A DNA stretch of 64,000 nt from Metallosphaera hakonensis JCM 8857 = DSM 7519 (GTDB lineage: Archaea; Thermoproteota; Thermoprotei_A; Sulfolobales; Sulfolobaceae): NCBI RefSeq assembly GCF_003201675.2, contig NZ_CP029287.2, forward strand, positions 1,116,001 to 1,180,000, read 5' to 3'. Shown piece after piece: positions 1-8,037 of this stretch. Numbering within the stretch: position 1 is the first letter of the stretch; each line of letters opens with the position of its first letter. The notes under the pieces were generated by a model that searched no databases, had not been told where the DNA came from, and saw only the letters and a list, made by a program, of their open reading frames with translations. The translations under genes and the position numbers were made by a program.

Positions 1-212
1 GCTTCTCCCTCAATTTTGGATCTATCAATCTTTAGAAAGTAAGTTGCTTTTTTAAAATTACACGGAAAATTGATAGGATAATTCTTAACGTGTTCCCTAA
101 GGACATAACCTCTTCCAAGCCTTATCTGATCTGAGTCTGCCGGAGGGATGTAACTCATGCCAGATAGATAAATTGCCCAAGTTAAATCATTGTCTCCAAA
201 ATCTACAAACAT
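1..212 (-). CDS. Partial hypothetical protein (5' part, runs off window)
   Basis: An open frame starts with ATG at 212 and reads leftward with no stop to the window edge, giving about 70 residues (starting MFVDFGDNDLTWAIYLSG). It contains a proline-rich stretch (YIPPADSD) and a basic segment. A TATA-like element on the minus strand (rc of about 231-240, GATATTTAGT) lies about 20-30 bases before the ATG, fitting a leaderless transcript. I do not recognise the family. The coding reading is supported by plausible amino acid composition, the promoter and the absence of stops over the whole stretch, but the gene is truncated by the window so length and domain content are unknown. Confidence 0.5.
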   Translation of the reverse strand, partial: MFVDFGDNDLTWAIYLSGMSYIPPADSDQIRLGRGYVLREHVKNYPINFPCNFKKATYFLKIDRSKIEGE

Positions 213-822
213 GAAAAGGTTTCAGGATTACTAAATATCCAGTCTACCAAAAGAGGATACGAACTTATTTAAGGAAGATCTCATTTTATGTGGTGTAATG
301 TTTTAGTTCAGCTACCCTGGGCTAGCGGATAGTCCATTATCGTCTCACGAGAGTAACTTCCCGCTTATCTTAGTAACAATTTAATAATCTCCATAGCAAA
401 AGTTCAGTTGAACGGAACTACTCGGTCACGCTCCGCAAAGGAGAAGGGTTGCGGAGTACCTATCCTTCACATGCTTGAATTCGCCCAGCCCTTAGCCTAT
501 CACCCAGCTCTTTCAGTCGAGTTTTATGATAAGCTAGCTTCTCTTACTTGAAGATTCTTTAGTGACATGACTATCCACATGAAGTAGACTCCGACTCTAT
601 TCCCCCTAGGCAATTATCAGTTCTTCTCAATCTCATCTTATTGTCTCTTCATCCTACCCATAGAAATATGATCTTTTAGAAATATATAATTTAAGCTTTT
701 CTCACTATTCTTAAATACGTATCTACGGTATGTTTTCACGATTTGATAATTTTTGCTTATATAGCAACTATCAACAACTAGGAGTGAAACTCCTTATTAA
801 TATATAGTTACATATTGTAAAG
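213..822. other. 610-base gap with a strong hairpin and a possible transposon remnant
   Basis: No intact gene is visible. On the minus strand around 540-463 a short frame reads YHKTRLKELGDRLRAG and then stops; its style resembles the tail of a transposase (TnpB-like) but the match is from memory and weak. Just beyond it lies an 8-base perfect inverted repeat, CTCCGCAA (431-438) and TTGCGGAG (449-456), with a 10-base loop, and a smaller palindrome GTTCAGTTGAAC near 402-413. The stretch could be a decayed IS200/IS605-type end, or an unannotated structured RNA. The last 30 bases hold the promoter of the next operon. Confidence 0.35.
797..806 (+). promoter_or_regulatory. TATA box of the molybdenum hydroxylase operon
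   Basis: TTAATATATA lies 17-26 bases before the ATG at 823, the spacing expected when transcription begins at or next to the start codon in Sulfolobales. No ribosome binding site precedes that ATG, in keeping with a leaderless first gene. Confidence 0.6.
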
Positions 823-1665
823 ATGTATCCTGCACAAGTGGGGTATTACAAACCCGAGAGCCTAGGAGAAGCGTTGGATTTTCTTGAGAAACATGAGTCC
901 AAGATTATAGCAGGCGGGCAGAGTCTAATACCAATGTTGAAGTTGAGGATTCTAAACCCCAAATATCTCGTGGACATTGGTGACCTCAAGGAGCTGTCCT
1001 TCATCAGGGAAGGAGATGTTATATCGATTGGGGCTACAACCAGACACAGCGAATTGGTGTCTAAAAGATTACCTGGTGCTGAGATAATCCAAGAAACTGC
1101 GTCAAAAGTGGGCGATGTACAAGTTAGGAATATGGGCACGGTCGGAGGGAGCGTAAGTAACGCTGACCCCTCGGCGGATTACCCAGCAATGTTTTCCGCA
1201 TTGGAAGCAACGATGGTAATAAGGTCTAAGGCTGGGACCAGAGAGGTCAATGCACTGGACTTCTTCAAGGGACCGTTCAATACCGCCCTTGGACAATCGG
1301 ACATCTTAGAACAAGTCAAGGTGAAGCCTTTGAGAGGATATAAACAAGTTTATAGGAAAATTGTAAGGAGAGCGGGAGACTTCGCATTGGTTGGTCTCGC
1401 ATTGGTCCTGAAGGCTAATGCTGGTGTAGTGGAGGACGTAAGGATTGCCTTCACCGGAGTTAGTGATAAACCTTACAGGGCAATTAAGGCTGAGGAGGCC
1501 CTCAGAGGCTCAAAGCTGGATAGCTCCAGCATCTCCAAGGCCTCAGAGATCGCAGTTGAGGGAGTAAACCCTCCATCTGATTCACGGGGATCTTCCATGT
1601 ATAGAAAGGAAGTAATGAAAAGGTTGTTAAGAAATACCCTGGAGGAGATGAAAGATGCTAGCTGA
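823..1665 (+). CDS. Molybdenum hydroxylase, FAD-binding medium subunit
   Basis: A 280-residue FAD subunit of the xanthine oxidase / CO dehydrogenase family. The two flavin-binding signatures are visible: AGGQSLIP near residue 31 and [17 protein letters not shown] near residue 105; the C-terminal part (from about residue 170) is the CO-dehydrogenase flavoprotein C domain. It passes electrons from the 2Fe-2S subunit to an acceptor. First gene of a three-gene operon with an 11-base overlap to the next gene; leaderless start after a good TATA box. In other Sulfolobales this gene set encodes an aldehyde (glyceraldehyde) oxidoreductase of the non-phosphorylating Entner-Doudoroff route; the substrate here is inferred, not shown. 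Confidence 0.93.
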   Translation: MYPAQVGYYKPESLGEALDFLEKHESKIIAGGQSLIPMLKLRILNPKYLVDIGDLKELSFIREGDVISIGATTRHSELVSKRLPGAEIIQETASKVGDVQVRNMGTVGGSVSNADPSADYPAMFSALEATMVIRSKAGTREVNALDFFKGPFNTALGQSDILEQVKVKPLRGYKQVYRKIVRRAGDFALVGLALVLKANAGVVEDVRIAFTGVSDKPYRAIKAEEALRGSKLDSSSISKASEIAVEGVNPPSDSRGSSMYRKEVMKRLLRNTLEEMKDAS

Positions 1666-2143
1666 ACCTGGACAAAGGGTCAAGATAAAGGTAAAAGTAA
1701 ACGGTGTGGAGTACGAGGAAGAGGTAGAGCCCAGGAAATTACTAGTGGACTTCCTGAGAGAGAACTTGAACCTCACGGGAACAAAGATAGGATGCGATAC
1801 AACAACCTGTGGGGCATGTACAGTATTGGTTAACGGAAAGTCTGTAAAGTCGTGTACAATGCTTGCAGTTCAGGCCAACAACAAGGAAGTGGTAACTATC
1901 GAGGGTTTATCTACGGACTCGAGGTTGAGCGTAGTTCAGCAGGCCTTCAAGGACAACTTCGCCTTACAATGCGGGTTCTGCACCGCTGGAATGATAGTCC
2001 AAGCACACTATATCCTTAAGGAGAAGAAGCCATTGAGTGAGGAAGAGGTCAGGGACCTCATTCATGGAAATATCTGCCGTTGCACAGGTTATCAGAACAT
2101 TGTTAATGCCATAATGGACGCTAGCAGGAGGATGGGAGCATGA
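1655..2143 (+). CDS. Molybdenum hydroxylase, 2Fe-2S small subunit
   Basis: A 162-residue two-cluster ferredoxin subunit. The N-terminal plant-type 2Fe-2S motif is seen as [16 protein letters not shown] near residue 47 with a further Cys (SCTMLA), and the C-terminal helical 2Fe-2S domain as CGFCTAGM near residue 109 and [10 protein letters not shown] near residue 142. Length is normal for the family. It transfers electrons from the Mo centre of the large subunit to the FAD subunit. It overlaps the FAD gene by 11 bases and the large-subunit gene by the 4-base ATGA arrangement, so the three are translationally coupled. No Tat signal is visible, so the enzyme is cytoplasmic. Confidence 0.95.
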   Translation: MLAEPGQRVKIKVKVNGVEYEEEVEPRKLLVDFLRENLNLTGTKIGCDTTTCGACTVLVNGKSVKSCTMLAVQANNKEVVTIEGLSTDSRLSVVQQAFKDNFALQCGFCTAGMIVQAHYILKEKKPLSEEEVRDLIHGNICRCTGYQNIVNAIMDASRRMGA

Positions 2144-4371
2144 GCTACAGCGGAAAGTCCGTTAAAAGATTATATGACGATAAGTTTGTTACAGGCCGAA
2201 GCACATATGTGGACGATATAAAGACCAATGCGCTTTACGCCGGCTTTGTGAGGAGTAATATGGCCCACGGAAAAATCAAGGCAATCAACGTTGACGATGC
2301 CATGAAGATGAATGGAGTAGTAGCAGTATTCACAGGAAATGAGCTGAATCAAATTATCAAGGGTGGAATAGGACCTTGGACCACATATATTGACCCTAGA
2401 CCTTGGAAAATTCCGCTATGGAGATTCGCACAGGGAGAGACCAAGTATAATGGGGAACCGGTTGCAATGGTGATAGCCAGCGATAAATACACTGCCGAAG
2501 ACGCAGTGAAGGCTATAAACGTAGAGATCGAGCCCTTGGACGCTGTGATTGGCATGGATGAGGCCAAACAGGACAAGGTTCTGGTTCACAAGGAACTAGG
2601 TACCAACTTTGGATTCGTTGGAGATTTCAATGCTGGGGACGCCGATAAGGCACTCTCATCGGCTGACAGGAAAGTAGAGGTGGAGATAGCTAATAACAGA
2701 TTGATCCCGTCACCTATGGAACCCAGGGGAATCATTTCTCAGTATGATGGAGTTAACTTAACAATATGGTACTCCACCCAGATCCCTCATTTCGCGAGAT
2801 CAGAATTCAGCAGAATCTTTGGGTTACCTGAAAGTAGGATAAGAGTAGTCATGCCGGATGTAGGTGGAGGATTTGGAAGTAAGGCCCACATAATACCAGA
2901 GGAGCTTGCGGTCATAGCAGCTTCCATGAGACTGGGGAAGGCGGTAAGATGGACAGCAACTAGAACTGAGGAGATGATGGCAACCAATTCAAGACATAAC
3001 GTATTCAAGGGAGAGATAGGATTCAAGAATGACGGAACCTTAGTTGCAATAAAGGGTACGCTGGACGTGGAACTCGGGGCTTACCTAACTTACACTGAGG
3101 GACTTCAACCCACTATTATACCTCCCATGATTCCAGGTCCCTATAGAGTGAGGGACTTAGCCATAAAAAGCAGGGCAATATACACCAATACTATACCCAT
3201 TACCATGTACAGGGGTGCCAGTAGACCTGAGGCTACATTTATAATTGAGAGAATAATTAGCACGGTTGCCGACGAACTTGGAATGGATGACGTTGAAGTT
3301 AGGCTGAGAAACCTGGTGAGAGAAGACCAAATGCCCTACACAAATCCGTTTGGCCTCAAGTATGACACTGGAGATTACCCCACCCTTCTCAAGGAAGGAG
3401 TCAGGGTAATGGAATATCAAAAGATGAAGGAGTGGGCTGCTGAGGAAAGGAAGAAGGGGAAGAAAGTTGGGGTTGGGCTAGCCTACTACCTTGAGATCTG
3501 TGGATTTGGACCCTACGAGTTCTCCGAGACCAGGGTAACAGACGACGGTAGCGTCATAGTGTCCATTGGTGGAACTCCCCACGGTCAAGGTACGGAGACT
3601 GCTATTGCACAATTGGTTGCAGATGAGTTGCAGATACCCATAGAGAGGATCAAGATAACATGGGGAGATAGCGAAGCTGTACCAGCGGGAACAGGTACAT
3701 ATGGCTCTAGGACTCTGGCCATAGCTGGAAGCGCAGCAATTTCTTCAAGCAGGCAAGTCCTAGAAAAGATGAAACGTGTGGCTGCTAGGTCAATGAAGGC
3801 CGACGTGGAGGAGATAGATTACAAAAACGGTGAATTCGTCCATAAGAAGGATGGAAGGAAAATGACGTGGAATGAGGTGGCTAAAGAGGCGTACTCAGGG
3901 AGAGAGCCAGGATTATCGGCCAGCGTAATGCTGGAGGGTGATGTAACGTTCCCGTATGGAGTACATATGGCAGTTGTGGAGGTAGACGACTATGGTATAG
4001 CGAGAGTAAAGGAATACAGAGCCTACGACGATATTGGGAGAGTAATAAACCCGGCTCTGGCTGAAGGTCAAGTACACGGTGGCGGAACCCAGGCCGTAGG
4101 ACAGGCACTTTATGAACTTGCCATCATAAATGAGAACGGGCAACTCGCGGTGACGTATGCCGATTATTACGTTCCTACAGCAGTTGAAGCACCGAAATTT
4201 AAGAGCTATTTCGCTGAGAAATATCATCCCTCAGCATACCTTACCAAGAGCAAAGGTGTAGGAGAGGCCTCGCTAATCGTAGGGCCCGCTGCTATAGTAA
4301 GAGCCCTAGAAGACGCCACTGGAAAGAGATTTAACAAAACTCCGGTAACACCAGAGGATATTCTGAAATAA
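2140..4371 (+). CDS. Molybdenum hydroxylase, large Mo-binding subunit (aldehyde oxidoreductase type)
   Basis: A 743-residue catalytic subunit carrying the molybdopterin-cytosine-dinucleotide cofactor. Visible signatures: GGGFGSK near residue 242, the active-site loop [10 protein letters not shown] near residue 355, [11 protein letters not shown] near residue 477, and the catalytic glutamate in [12 protein letters not shown] near residue 707. The loop lacks the CSFR sequence of genuine (form I) CO dehydrogenase, so an aldehyde or related oxidation is more likely than CO oxidation. ATGA overlap with the small-subunit gene. In Sulfolobus acidocaldarius a homologous trimer oxidises glyceraldehyde; that role is inferred by family. 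A T-rich stretch follows the stop. Confidence 0.92.
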   Translation: MSYSGKSVKRLYDDKFVTGRSTYVDDIKTNALYAGFVRSNMAHGKIKAINVDDAMKMNGVVAVFTGNELNQIIKGGIGPWTTYIDPRPWKIPLWRFAQGETKYNGEPVAMVIASDKYTAEDAVKAINVEIEPLDAVIGMDEAKQDKVLVHKELGTNFGFVGDFNAGDADKALSSADRKVEVEIANNRLIPSPMEPRGIISQYDGVNLTIWYSTQIPHFARSEFSRIFGLPESRIRVVMPDVGGGFGSKAHIIPEELAVIAASMRLGKAVRWTATRTEEMMATNSRHNVFKGEIGFKNDGTLVAIKGTLDVELGAYLTYTEGLQPTIIPPMIPGPYRVRDLAIKSRAIYTNTIPITMYRGASRPEATFIIERIISTVADELGMDDVEVRLRNLVREDQMPYTNPFGLKYDTGDYPTLLKEGVRVMEYQKMKEWAAEERKKGKKVGVGLAYYLEICGFGPYEFSETRVTDDGSVIVSIGGTPHGQGTETAIAQLVADELQIPIERIKITWGDSEAVPAGTGTYGSRTLAIAGSAAISSSRQVLEKMKRVAARSMKADVEEIDYKNGEFVHKKDGRKMTWNEVAKEAYSGREPGLSASVMLEGDVTFPYGVHMAVVEVDDYGIARVKEYRAYDDIGRVINPALAEGQVHGGGTQAVGQALYELAIINENGQLAVTYADYYVPTAVEAPKFKSYFAEKYHPSAYLTKSKGVGEASLIVGPAAIVRALEDATGKRFNKTPVTPEDILK

Positions 4372-4394
4372 TTTGTCTTTTTTTCTTTATTTTT
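4372..4394 (+). terminator. T-rich archaeal terminator after the Mo hydroxylase operon
   Basis: The stop codon at 4371 is followed at once by a run of T with few interruptions (TTTGTCTTTTTTTCTTT), the usual form of intrinsic termination in archaea; no hairpin is needed or seen. Confidence 0.55.
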
Positions 4395-4649
4395 AAAATA
4401 ATAAGGTTGCCACAGAGATCTCTTAATTATTTCATTCTTCTCAAATCCCTCTAAATAGGGATACTTCCTAAAATTTCCCTTATCTATACACTACGTATGA
4501 GTTCTAAAAGGCGCAGAGCTGTCCATAGAGTTAACTATAAATCACTATAAATACACACTTTCTTTCACTATTGTATTTCCATTTGTTAGCTTTCTATCAA
4601 ACTAAGCAAAATTTATAAGATTAAACATTCTATAATATCTTGTGATAAC

Positions 4650-4853
4650 ATGAAAGTCAAAGAAATCTGTTCATGTTCCATACTTGCGATCTTGGGCGTT
4701 TCCATAATCATAGCGGGAATTCTAGGGAAGATATCGTATTTCAGCAGTTCTCCCGATGCCCCCTTCTATATAGGTATCCTATTATTAACTGCAGCGTCGT
4801 TCATAGGATTCTCAATGAAGAGCCCAGATTCACGAGAGGAACCCTGGCCTTAA
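4650..4853 (+). CDS. Small two-helix membrane protein, function unknown
   Basis: A 67-residue protein with two predicted membrane segments (about residues 10-28 and 38-55) separated by a short loop (GKISYFSSSPDAP) and an acidic, proline-ended tail. There is a TATA-like ATTTATAAG about 30 bases before the ATG and no ribosome binding site, so the gene looks leaderless and independently transcribed. A second frame over the same bases (4673-4864) has a less convincing composition. I do not recognise the family. It lies between the Mo hydroxylase operon and the sulerythrin operon, in the same direction as both. Confidence 0.5.
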   Translation: MKVKEICSCSILAILGVSIIIAGILGKISYFSSSPDAPFYIGILLLTAASFIGFSMKSPDSREEPWP

Positions 4854-4906
4854 ACTCAGTTTAAATTAGAGTAACTCCTAAATACAATGAACACTAGACT
4901 CGAAAC

Positions 4907-4928
4907 TTTTTTATATTACCTTATATCA
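4907..4928 (+). promoter_or_regulatory. Promoter of the sulerythrin operon
   Basis: An AT-rich element CTTTTTTATATTACCTTATA precedes the ATG at 4945. Either of two TATA-like cores (TTTTTATATT or CCTTATATC) would place the transcript start within about 10 bases of the start codon. Confidence 0.5.
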
Positions 4929-4944
4929 CTATATTTTAGAGACT

Positions 4945-5376
4945 ATGAAGAGCCTTAAAGGGACCAAAACAGAACAAAACTTCAAGCATGGATTTATGGG
5001 AGAAGCAATGGCTAACAGAAGGTATCTCTATTTCGCTAAGAAGGCTGATGAAGAGGGATTCCCAGAACTGGCCGGCCTCCTGAGAAGCATTGCTGAAGGG
5101 GAAACAGCTCATGCGTTTGGACACCTCGATTTCATAAGACAAGGTGGTTCAGTGGATCCAGCTACCGACAAGCCCATAGGAACAATAGAGGAAATGTTGG
5201 AGTCAGCAATAGCCGGAGAAACCTACGAGTGGACTCAGATGTACCCCGGTTTTGCAAAGACCGCAAGAGAGGAAGGTTTTGACGAGGCCGGAGAGTGGTT
5301 CGAGACCCTAGCCAGGGCTGAGAAGAGCCACGCTGAGAAGTTCCAGAACGCACTTAAGATGGTAAAAGGGAGCTAA
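4945..5376 (+). CDS. Sulerythrin (rubrerythrin without rubredoxin domain)
   Basis: A 143-residue diiron four-helix protein. Both ligand pairs typical of rubrerythrin are visible: a Glu on helix 1 ([12 protein letters not shown]) with [10 protein letters not shown] near residue 52, and [12 protein letters not shown] near residue 90 with [11 protein letters not shown] near residue 125. The C-terminal rubredoxin domain found in many rubrerythrins is absent, as in sulerythrin of Sulfolobus tokodaii. Family members reduce peroxide and protect from oxidative stress; here the electron donor is probably encoded next door. It is the first gene of an operon with an Fe-S oxidoreductase (1 base gap) and a DUF3501-like protein. 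Confidence 0.93.
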   Translation: MKSLKGTKTEQNFKHGFMGEAMANRRYLYFAKKADEEGFPELAGLLRSIAEGETAHAFGHLDFIRQGGSVDPATDKPIGTIEEMLESAIAGETYEWTQMYPGFAKTAREEGFDEAGEWFETLARAEKSHAEKFQNALKMVKGS

Positions 5377-5377
5377 A

Positions 5378-6577
5378 TTGTATACCTTAAATAAAGATAA
5401 TTCCTCTTTTTTCGATTCTAATAAATTACAATCAGAATTCATAAGACAGGCTAGCGTATGTCATGGATGTAGGTTATGTTTTAATTACTGTCCTTCCTTC
5501 CCAAAAATGTTTCAATACACGGATAAGAAGGGACCCACAAAGCTTACCTTGGAGGACCTCTTTGACGTAGCATCGGACTGCTTTCACTGCAACATGTGCT
5601 TCGTCAACTGTCCCTATACCCCGCCCCATGAGTTCAATATGGATTTCCCACATCTCATGGCATGGGCCTGGTTATACTACAAGAGTAAAACAGGTCTCTC
5701 TTTAAGGGACAGACTCTTCGAGATGTTAGACGCTGCTACTTTGGTTAGACCCATAGCTAAGAAGTTTCTTGATGGCGGAAAGGAGTTCATGGGTATAAGC
5801 CCTGATGCGCCATCACTGAGATTGGCTGATAGGGGCTTCCTAAAGAGCGTCAAGCCGAAGAAAATAAGCAATCCAGTAGCCAAAGTAGTACTCTTCCATA
5901 CTTGCCTAGTTGAAAACTTTTATCCTGAAATAGGTGAAGACCTAGTTGAGGTATTCAACGCCTTAAACATTGAAGTAGCTGTTGATAACTTCCCGTGTTG
6001 TGGAGCTCCAATGCTTGACGTTGGTGATGCTGATAGATTGAAGAAAAATGCCGAGAGGAACTACCGCATGTTAATGGAATATGTCAATAAAGGTTACGAT
6101 ATAGTGTCCCCTATACCTACCTGCACTCTTTTCTTAACCAAGGAGTACAAATACGTTCTAGATAGGGAGCCAATCAAGGTTTATGATTCCATGGAATACT
6201 TGATGAAGTTAAAGAAAGAGGGTAAAATTGATTGGAAGGGAGAAATCCCCAAGAACGTGTTCTATCATACCCCGTGCCATCTGAAACACCTTAAGGTAGG
6301 TCTGCCAGGCGTTCAGGCCATGAGATCTCTCAAGCTTAAGGTGGACATTTCGAACATGGGTTGTTCTGGGATTGATGGAGGATGGGGATTAAGGAATTAC
6401 GGAAAAGCTAAGGCAGTTGGGGCAAAGATGATGGAGGCCTTCGCCAATAGTAAGGCCGATATTTTAGCTACGGAATGTCCTTTAGCAGGTCTTCAAATAG
6501 AGAAGGCCTCGGGAAGGAAGGCCGTTCATCCCATCTCGCTCCTGAAAGAGGTGATCAAAAATAATTCAGGTAAATGA
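5378..6577 (+). CDS. Fe-S oxidoreductase with two 4Fe-4S and two CCG domains (GlpC/HdrD-like)
   Basis: A 399-residue soluble protein starting at TTG one base after the sulerythrin stop. Two 4Fe-4S motifs are visible near the N-terminus (CHGCRLCFNYCP around residue 28 and CFHCNMCFVNCPY around residue 68), followed by two cysteine-rich CCG-type domains (FPCCGAP near residue 207, HTPCHLKHL near residue 300 and a variant second motif MGCSGIDGGWG near residue 330). The fold is that of GlpC and heterodisulfide reductase subunit D. The first ATG in frame lies after the first cluster, which is why TTG is chosen. Context suggests it passes electrons to sulerythrin; physiological donor unknown. Confidence 0.85.
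   Translation: MYTLNKDNSSFFDSNKLQSEFIRQASVCHGCRLCFNYCPSFPKMFQYTDKKGPTKLTLEDLFDVASDCFHCNMCFVNCPYTPPHEFNMDFPHLMAWAWLYYKSKTGLSLRDRLFEMLDAATLVRPIAKKFLDGGKEFMGISPDAPSLRLADRGFLKSVKPKKISNPVAKVVLFHTCLVENFYPEIGEDLVEVFNALNIEVAVDNFPCCGAPMLDVGDADRLKKNAERNYRMLMEYVNKGYDIVSPIPTCTLFLTKEYKYVLDREPIKVYDSMEYLMKLKKEGKIDWKGEIPKNVFYHTPCHLKHLKVGLPGVQAMRSLKLKVDISNMGCSGIDGGWGLRNYGKAKAVGAKMMEAFANSKADILATECPLAGLQIEKASGRKAVHPISLLKEVIKNNSGK
6548..6555 (+). promoter_or_regulatory. Perfect ribosome binding site of the DUF3501-like gene
   Basis: GAGGTGAT, complementary to the end of Sulfolobales 16S rRNA, lies inside the 3' end of the Fe-S oxidoreductase gene. It is followed 5 bases later by ATA (6561) and 8 bases later by ATT (6564), not by ATG, GTG or TTG in the reading frame of the downstream gene. 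Confidence 0.6.
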
Positions 6578-7118
6578 AATTCTTCCTTGGAAGGAATACG
6601 AGAAAATTAGACTTGAGAGAGTCAGAAGGTCAGCTCAATTAAAGAGAGGAAGGAGAATAGAGCTAGGAGACAGGTTATCAATCCTTTTTGAGAACAAGGA
6701 TACTGTGCTTCAACAAATCCAAGAGATGGTCTATCTAGATAGACTGAGCAGACCTGAAGACATAAAGAGAGAAATAGAAATCTATAGTTCCATACTTCCC
6801 TGTAATGGGAAGATTAAGGCTAGCCTTTATATCTATGCGGAGAACGAGGAGGACCTGAGAAAAGTCTTTAGAACTTTGCCAAAAATCTATGACAGTATTT
6901 TTCTGAAGATAGGTGATAAACTAATTAAGGGAGAACCTGAAGCGGGAAGGGAACAGGGAGACGAGTTCAGCACGGTACAATTTCTAACATTTGATCTAGA
7001 GAACTCCAGGGACACAAACATGGAGGTCCTTGTGGTTCACGAAAATTATAGGATTAGAGCTAAAGTAGATGAAAACCTAGCGAAACAACTGATTGAAGAA
7101 GCCTACCAAGAATGCTAG
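6561..7118 (+). CDS. DUF3501-like protein with apparent non-AUG start
   Basis: Reading this frame from just after an in-frame TGA (6552-6554) gives EILPWKEYEKIRLERVRR, then ELGDRLSILFENKDTVLQQI and EMVYLDRLSRPEDI, which is the pattern of DUF3501 proteins; these are commonly found next to rubrerythrin and GlpC-like Fe-S proteins, exactly as here. Conserved sequence begins well upstream of the first GTG (6705), so a 137-residue product from 6705 would lose the conserved N-terminus. No ATG, GTG or TTG exists in the 150 bases between the in-frame stop and 6705 in this frame. The best start by ribosome-binding-site spacing is ATA at 6561 (alternatively ATT at 6564), giving about 185 residues. Role: unknown redox or peroxide-linked function. 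Confidence 0.7.
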   Translation: MIQVNEILPWKEYEKIRLERVRRSAQLKRGRRIELGDRLSILFENKDTVLQQIQEMVYLDRLSRPEDIKREIEIYSSILPCNGKIKASLYIYAENEEDLRKVFRTLPKIYDSIFLKIGDKLIKGEPEAGREQGDEFSTVQFLTFDLENSRDTNMEVLVVHENYRIRAKVDENLAKQLIEEAYQEC

Positions 7119-7481
7119 TAAAGTGACGAGAGGTTCAAGGCAGGGTAAATGTTTTCACAATAAATTTAATAGTTCTGTGCATCGTTTCATAAAGAACCAC
7201 TTTAGTTTTCATCACGCAAAGTAACTAAAGTGGTCATTCAAACTATTTTATCCAAATTGCTTGAAACTTTTTACTGATTAGATTTTAGTGAGGTATTTGT
7301 GGCACTAAAAACGTCCTCACTCTTCAATTACACTTAGTCGTAGTCTAAAGCGTAACCTAGCATCTAAAGTCACTCAATTTATCAGAGAAGGTTAAGTTGT
7401 CCTTTAAAGCCTCAGGAAGTGTAATTATTCCTGTAAAAATTCTCGCCACTTATCCTACTATCAAAAGCAAGGGCGAGAAAA
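7119..7481. other. 363-base gap with a long perfect inverted repeat
   Basis: No gene was recognised between the convergent DUF3501-like and DUF1404-like genes. The stretch is AT-rich and carries a 12-base perfect inverted repeat listed separately. Confidence 0.5.
7196..7234. repeat. 12-base perfect inverted repeat (hairpin)
   Basis: ACCACTTTAGTT (7196-7207) and AACTAAAGTGGT (7223-7234) are exact reverse complements separated by 15 bases. It lies between two convergent operons and could act as a bidirectional transcript end, an RNA processing site or a miniature transposable-element relic. Confidence 0.7.
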
Positions 7482-8033
7482 CTAATTTAGTAATTTCCTT
7501 AGAGTATATCCCAGTACTCCGAAAAGTATAGCGTTCATTATTCCGAACATGAGATAGGAAACTTCTACTAACTGACTAACAGTATATGGAGAGAAAGGTA
7601 CGTCTGGAGGAGAATAGACCGGATATCCTAAGATGAGTAAGACACCCAATGTAGTATCTCCAATCATGTAGAGTACGAAGAGAGCACCCTTTATTACATT
7701 TCCAATTTGTTTTAGAGTTCCTCCAAGAAGGAGTCCACCAAGTATCATTGAAGCGTAGTCCACGAATGTCCATGAAAGGTTCACCCCAGACTCCACAAAA
7801 AAGTAAGGTAAATGAAACAATATTGGCGGAATAACTGCAGGTATAACAAGGATTTTACTGAACCTAAAAAGGGAGAATCCTGCTAAAATCCCAGCAAAAT
7901 ATAGAGAGTAATGCGATACCATCAAAATAAGAGGATTTTCTCGAAGAACTTGAAGGGTCAAGGGATTTACAGTAAAAACAACAATTGCTACAGAAGTAGC
8001 AAGATAAAAAAATTTTGACTTGTAACTTATCAT
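7482..8033 (-). CDS. DUF1404-like membrane protein at the end of the sox operon
   Basis: A 183-residue very hydrophobic protein with about six membrane segments. The segment VSHYSLYFAGILAGF near residue 40 and a conserved His-Leu-Pro (FHLPYFF) resemble DUF1404 proteins of Sulfolobales, a family with no known biochemical role; this assignment is from memory. Its start is 4 bases after the soxC stop, on the same strand, so it belongs to the soxA-B-C transcript. A role in haem or quinol-oxidase assembly, or as an accessory subunit, is a guess from position only. Confidence 0.6.
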   Translation of the reverse strand: MISYKSKFFYLATSVAIVVFTVNPLTLQVLRENPLILMVSHYSLYFAGILAGFSLFRFSKILVIPAVIPPILFHLPYFFVESGVNLSWTFVDYASMILGGLLLGGTLKQIGNVIKGALFVLYMIGDTTLGVLLILGYPVYSPPDVPFSPYTVSQLVEVSYLMFGIMNAILFGVLGYTLRKLLN

Positions 8034-8037
8034 CCAC

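Noticed and set aside
823-4371. Aerobic carbon monoxide dehydrogenase
   Set aside because: The large subunit has YRGASRPEA at the active site, not the CSFR loop of form I CO dehydrogenase; an aldehyde-type oxidoreductase fits better.
4673-4864. 63-residue frame overlapping the small membrane gene
   Set aside because: The 4650 frame has two clean membrane helices and a fitting promoter distance; the alternative has mixed polar composition.
6705-7118. GTG 6705 as start of the DUF3501-like gene
   Set aside because: Family-like sequence continues without a stop for about 48 codons upstream, up to a perfect ribosome binding site.
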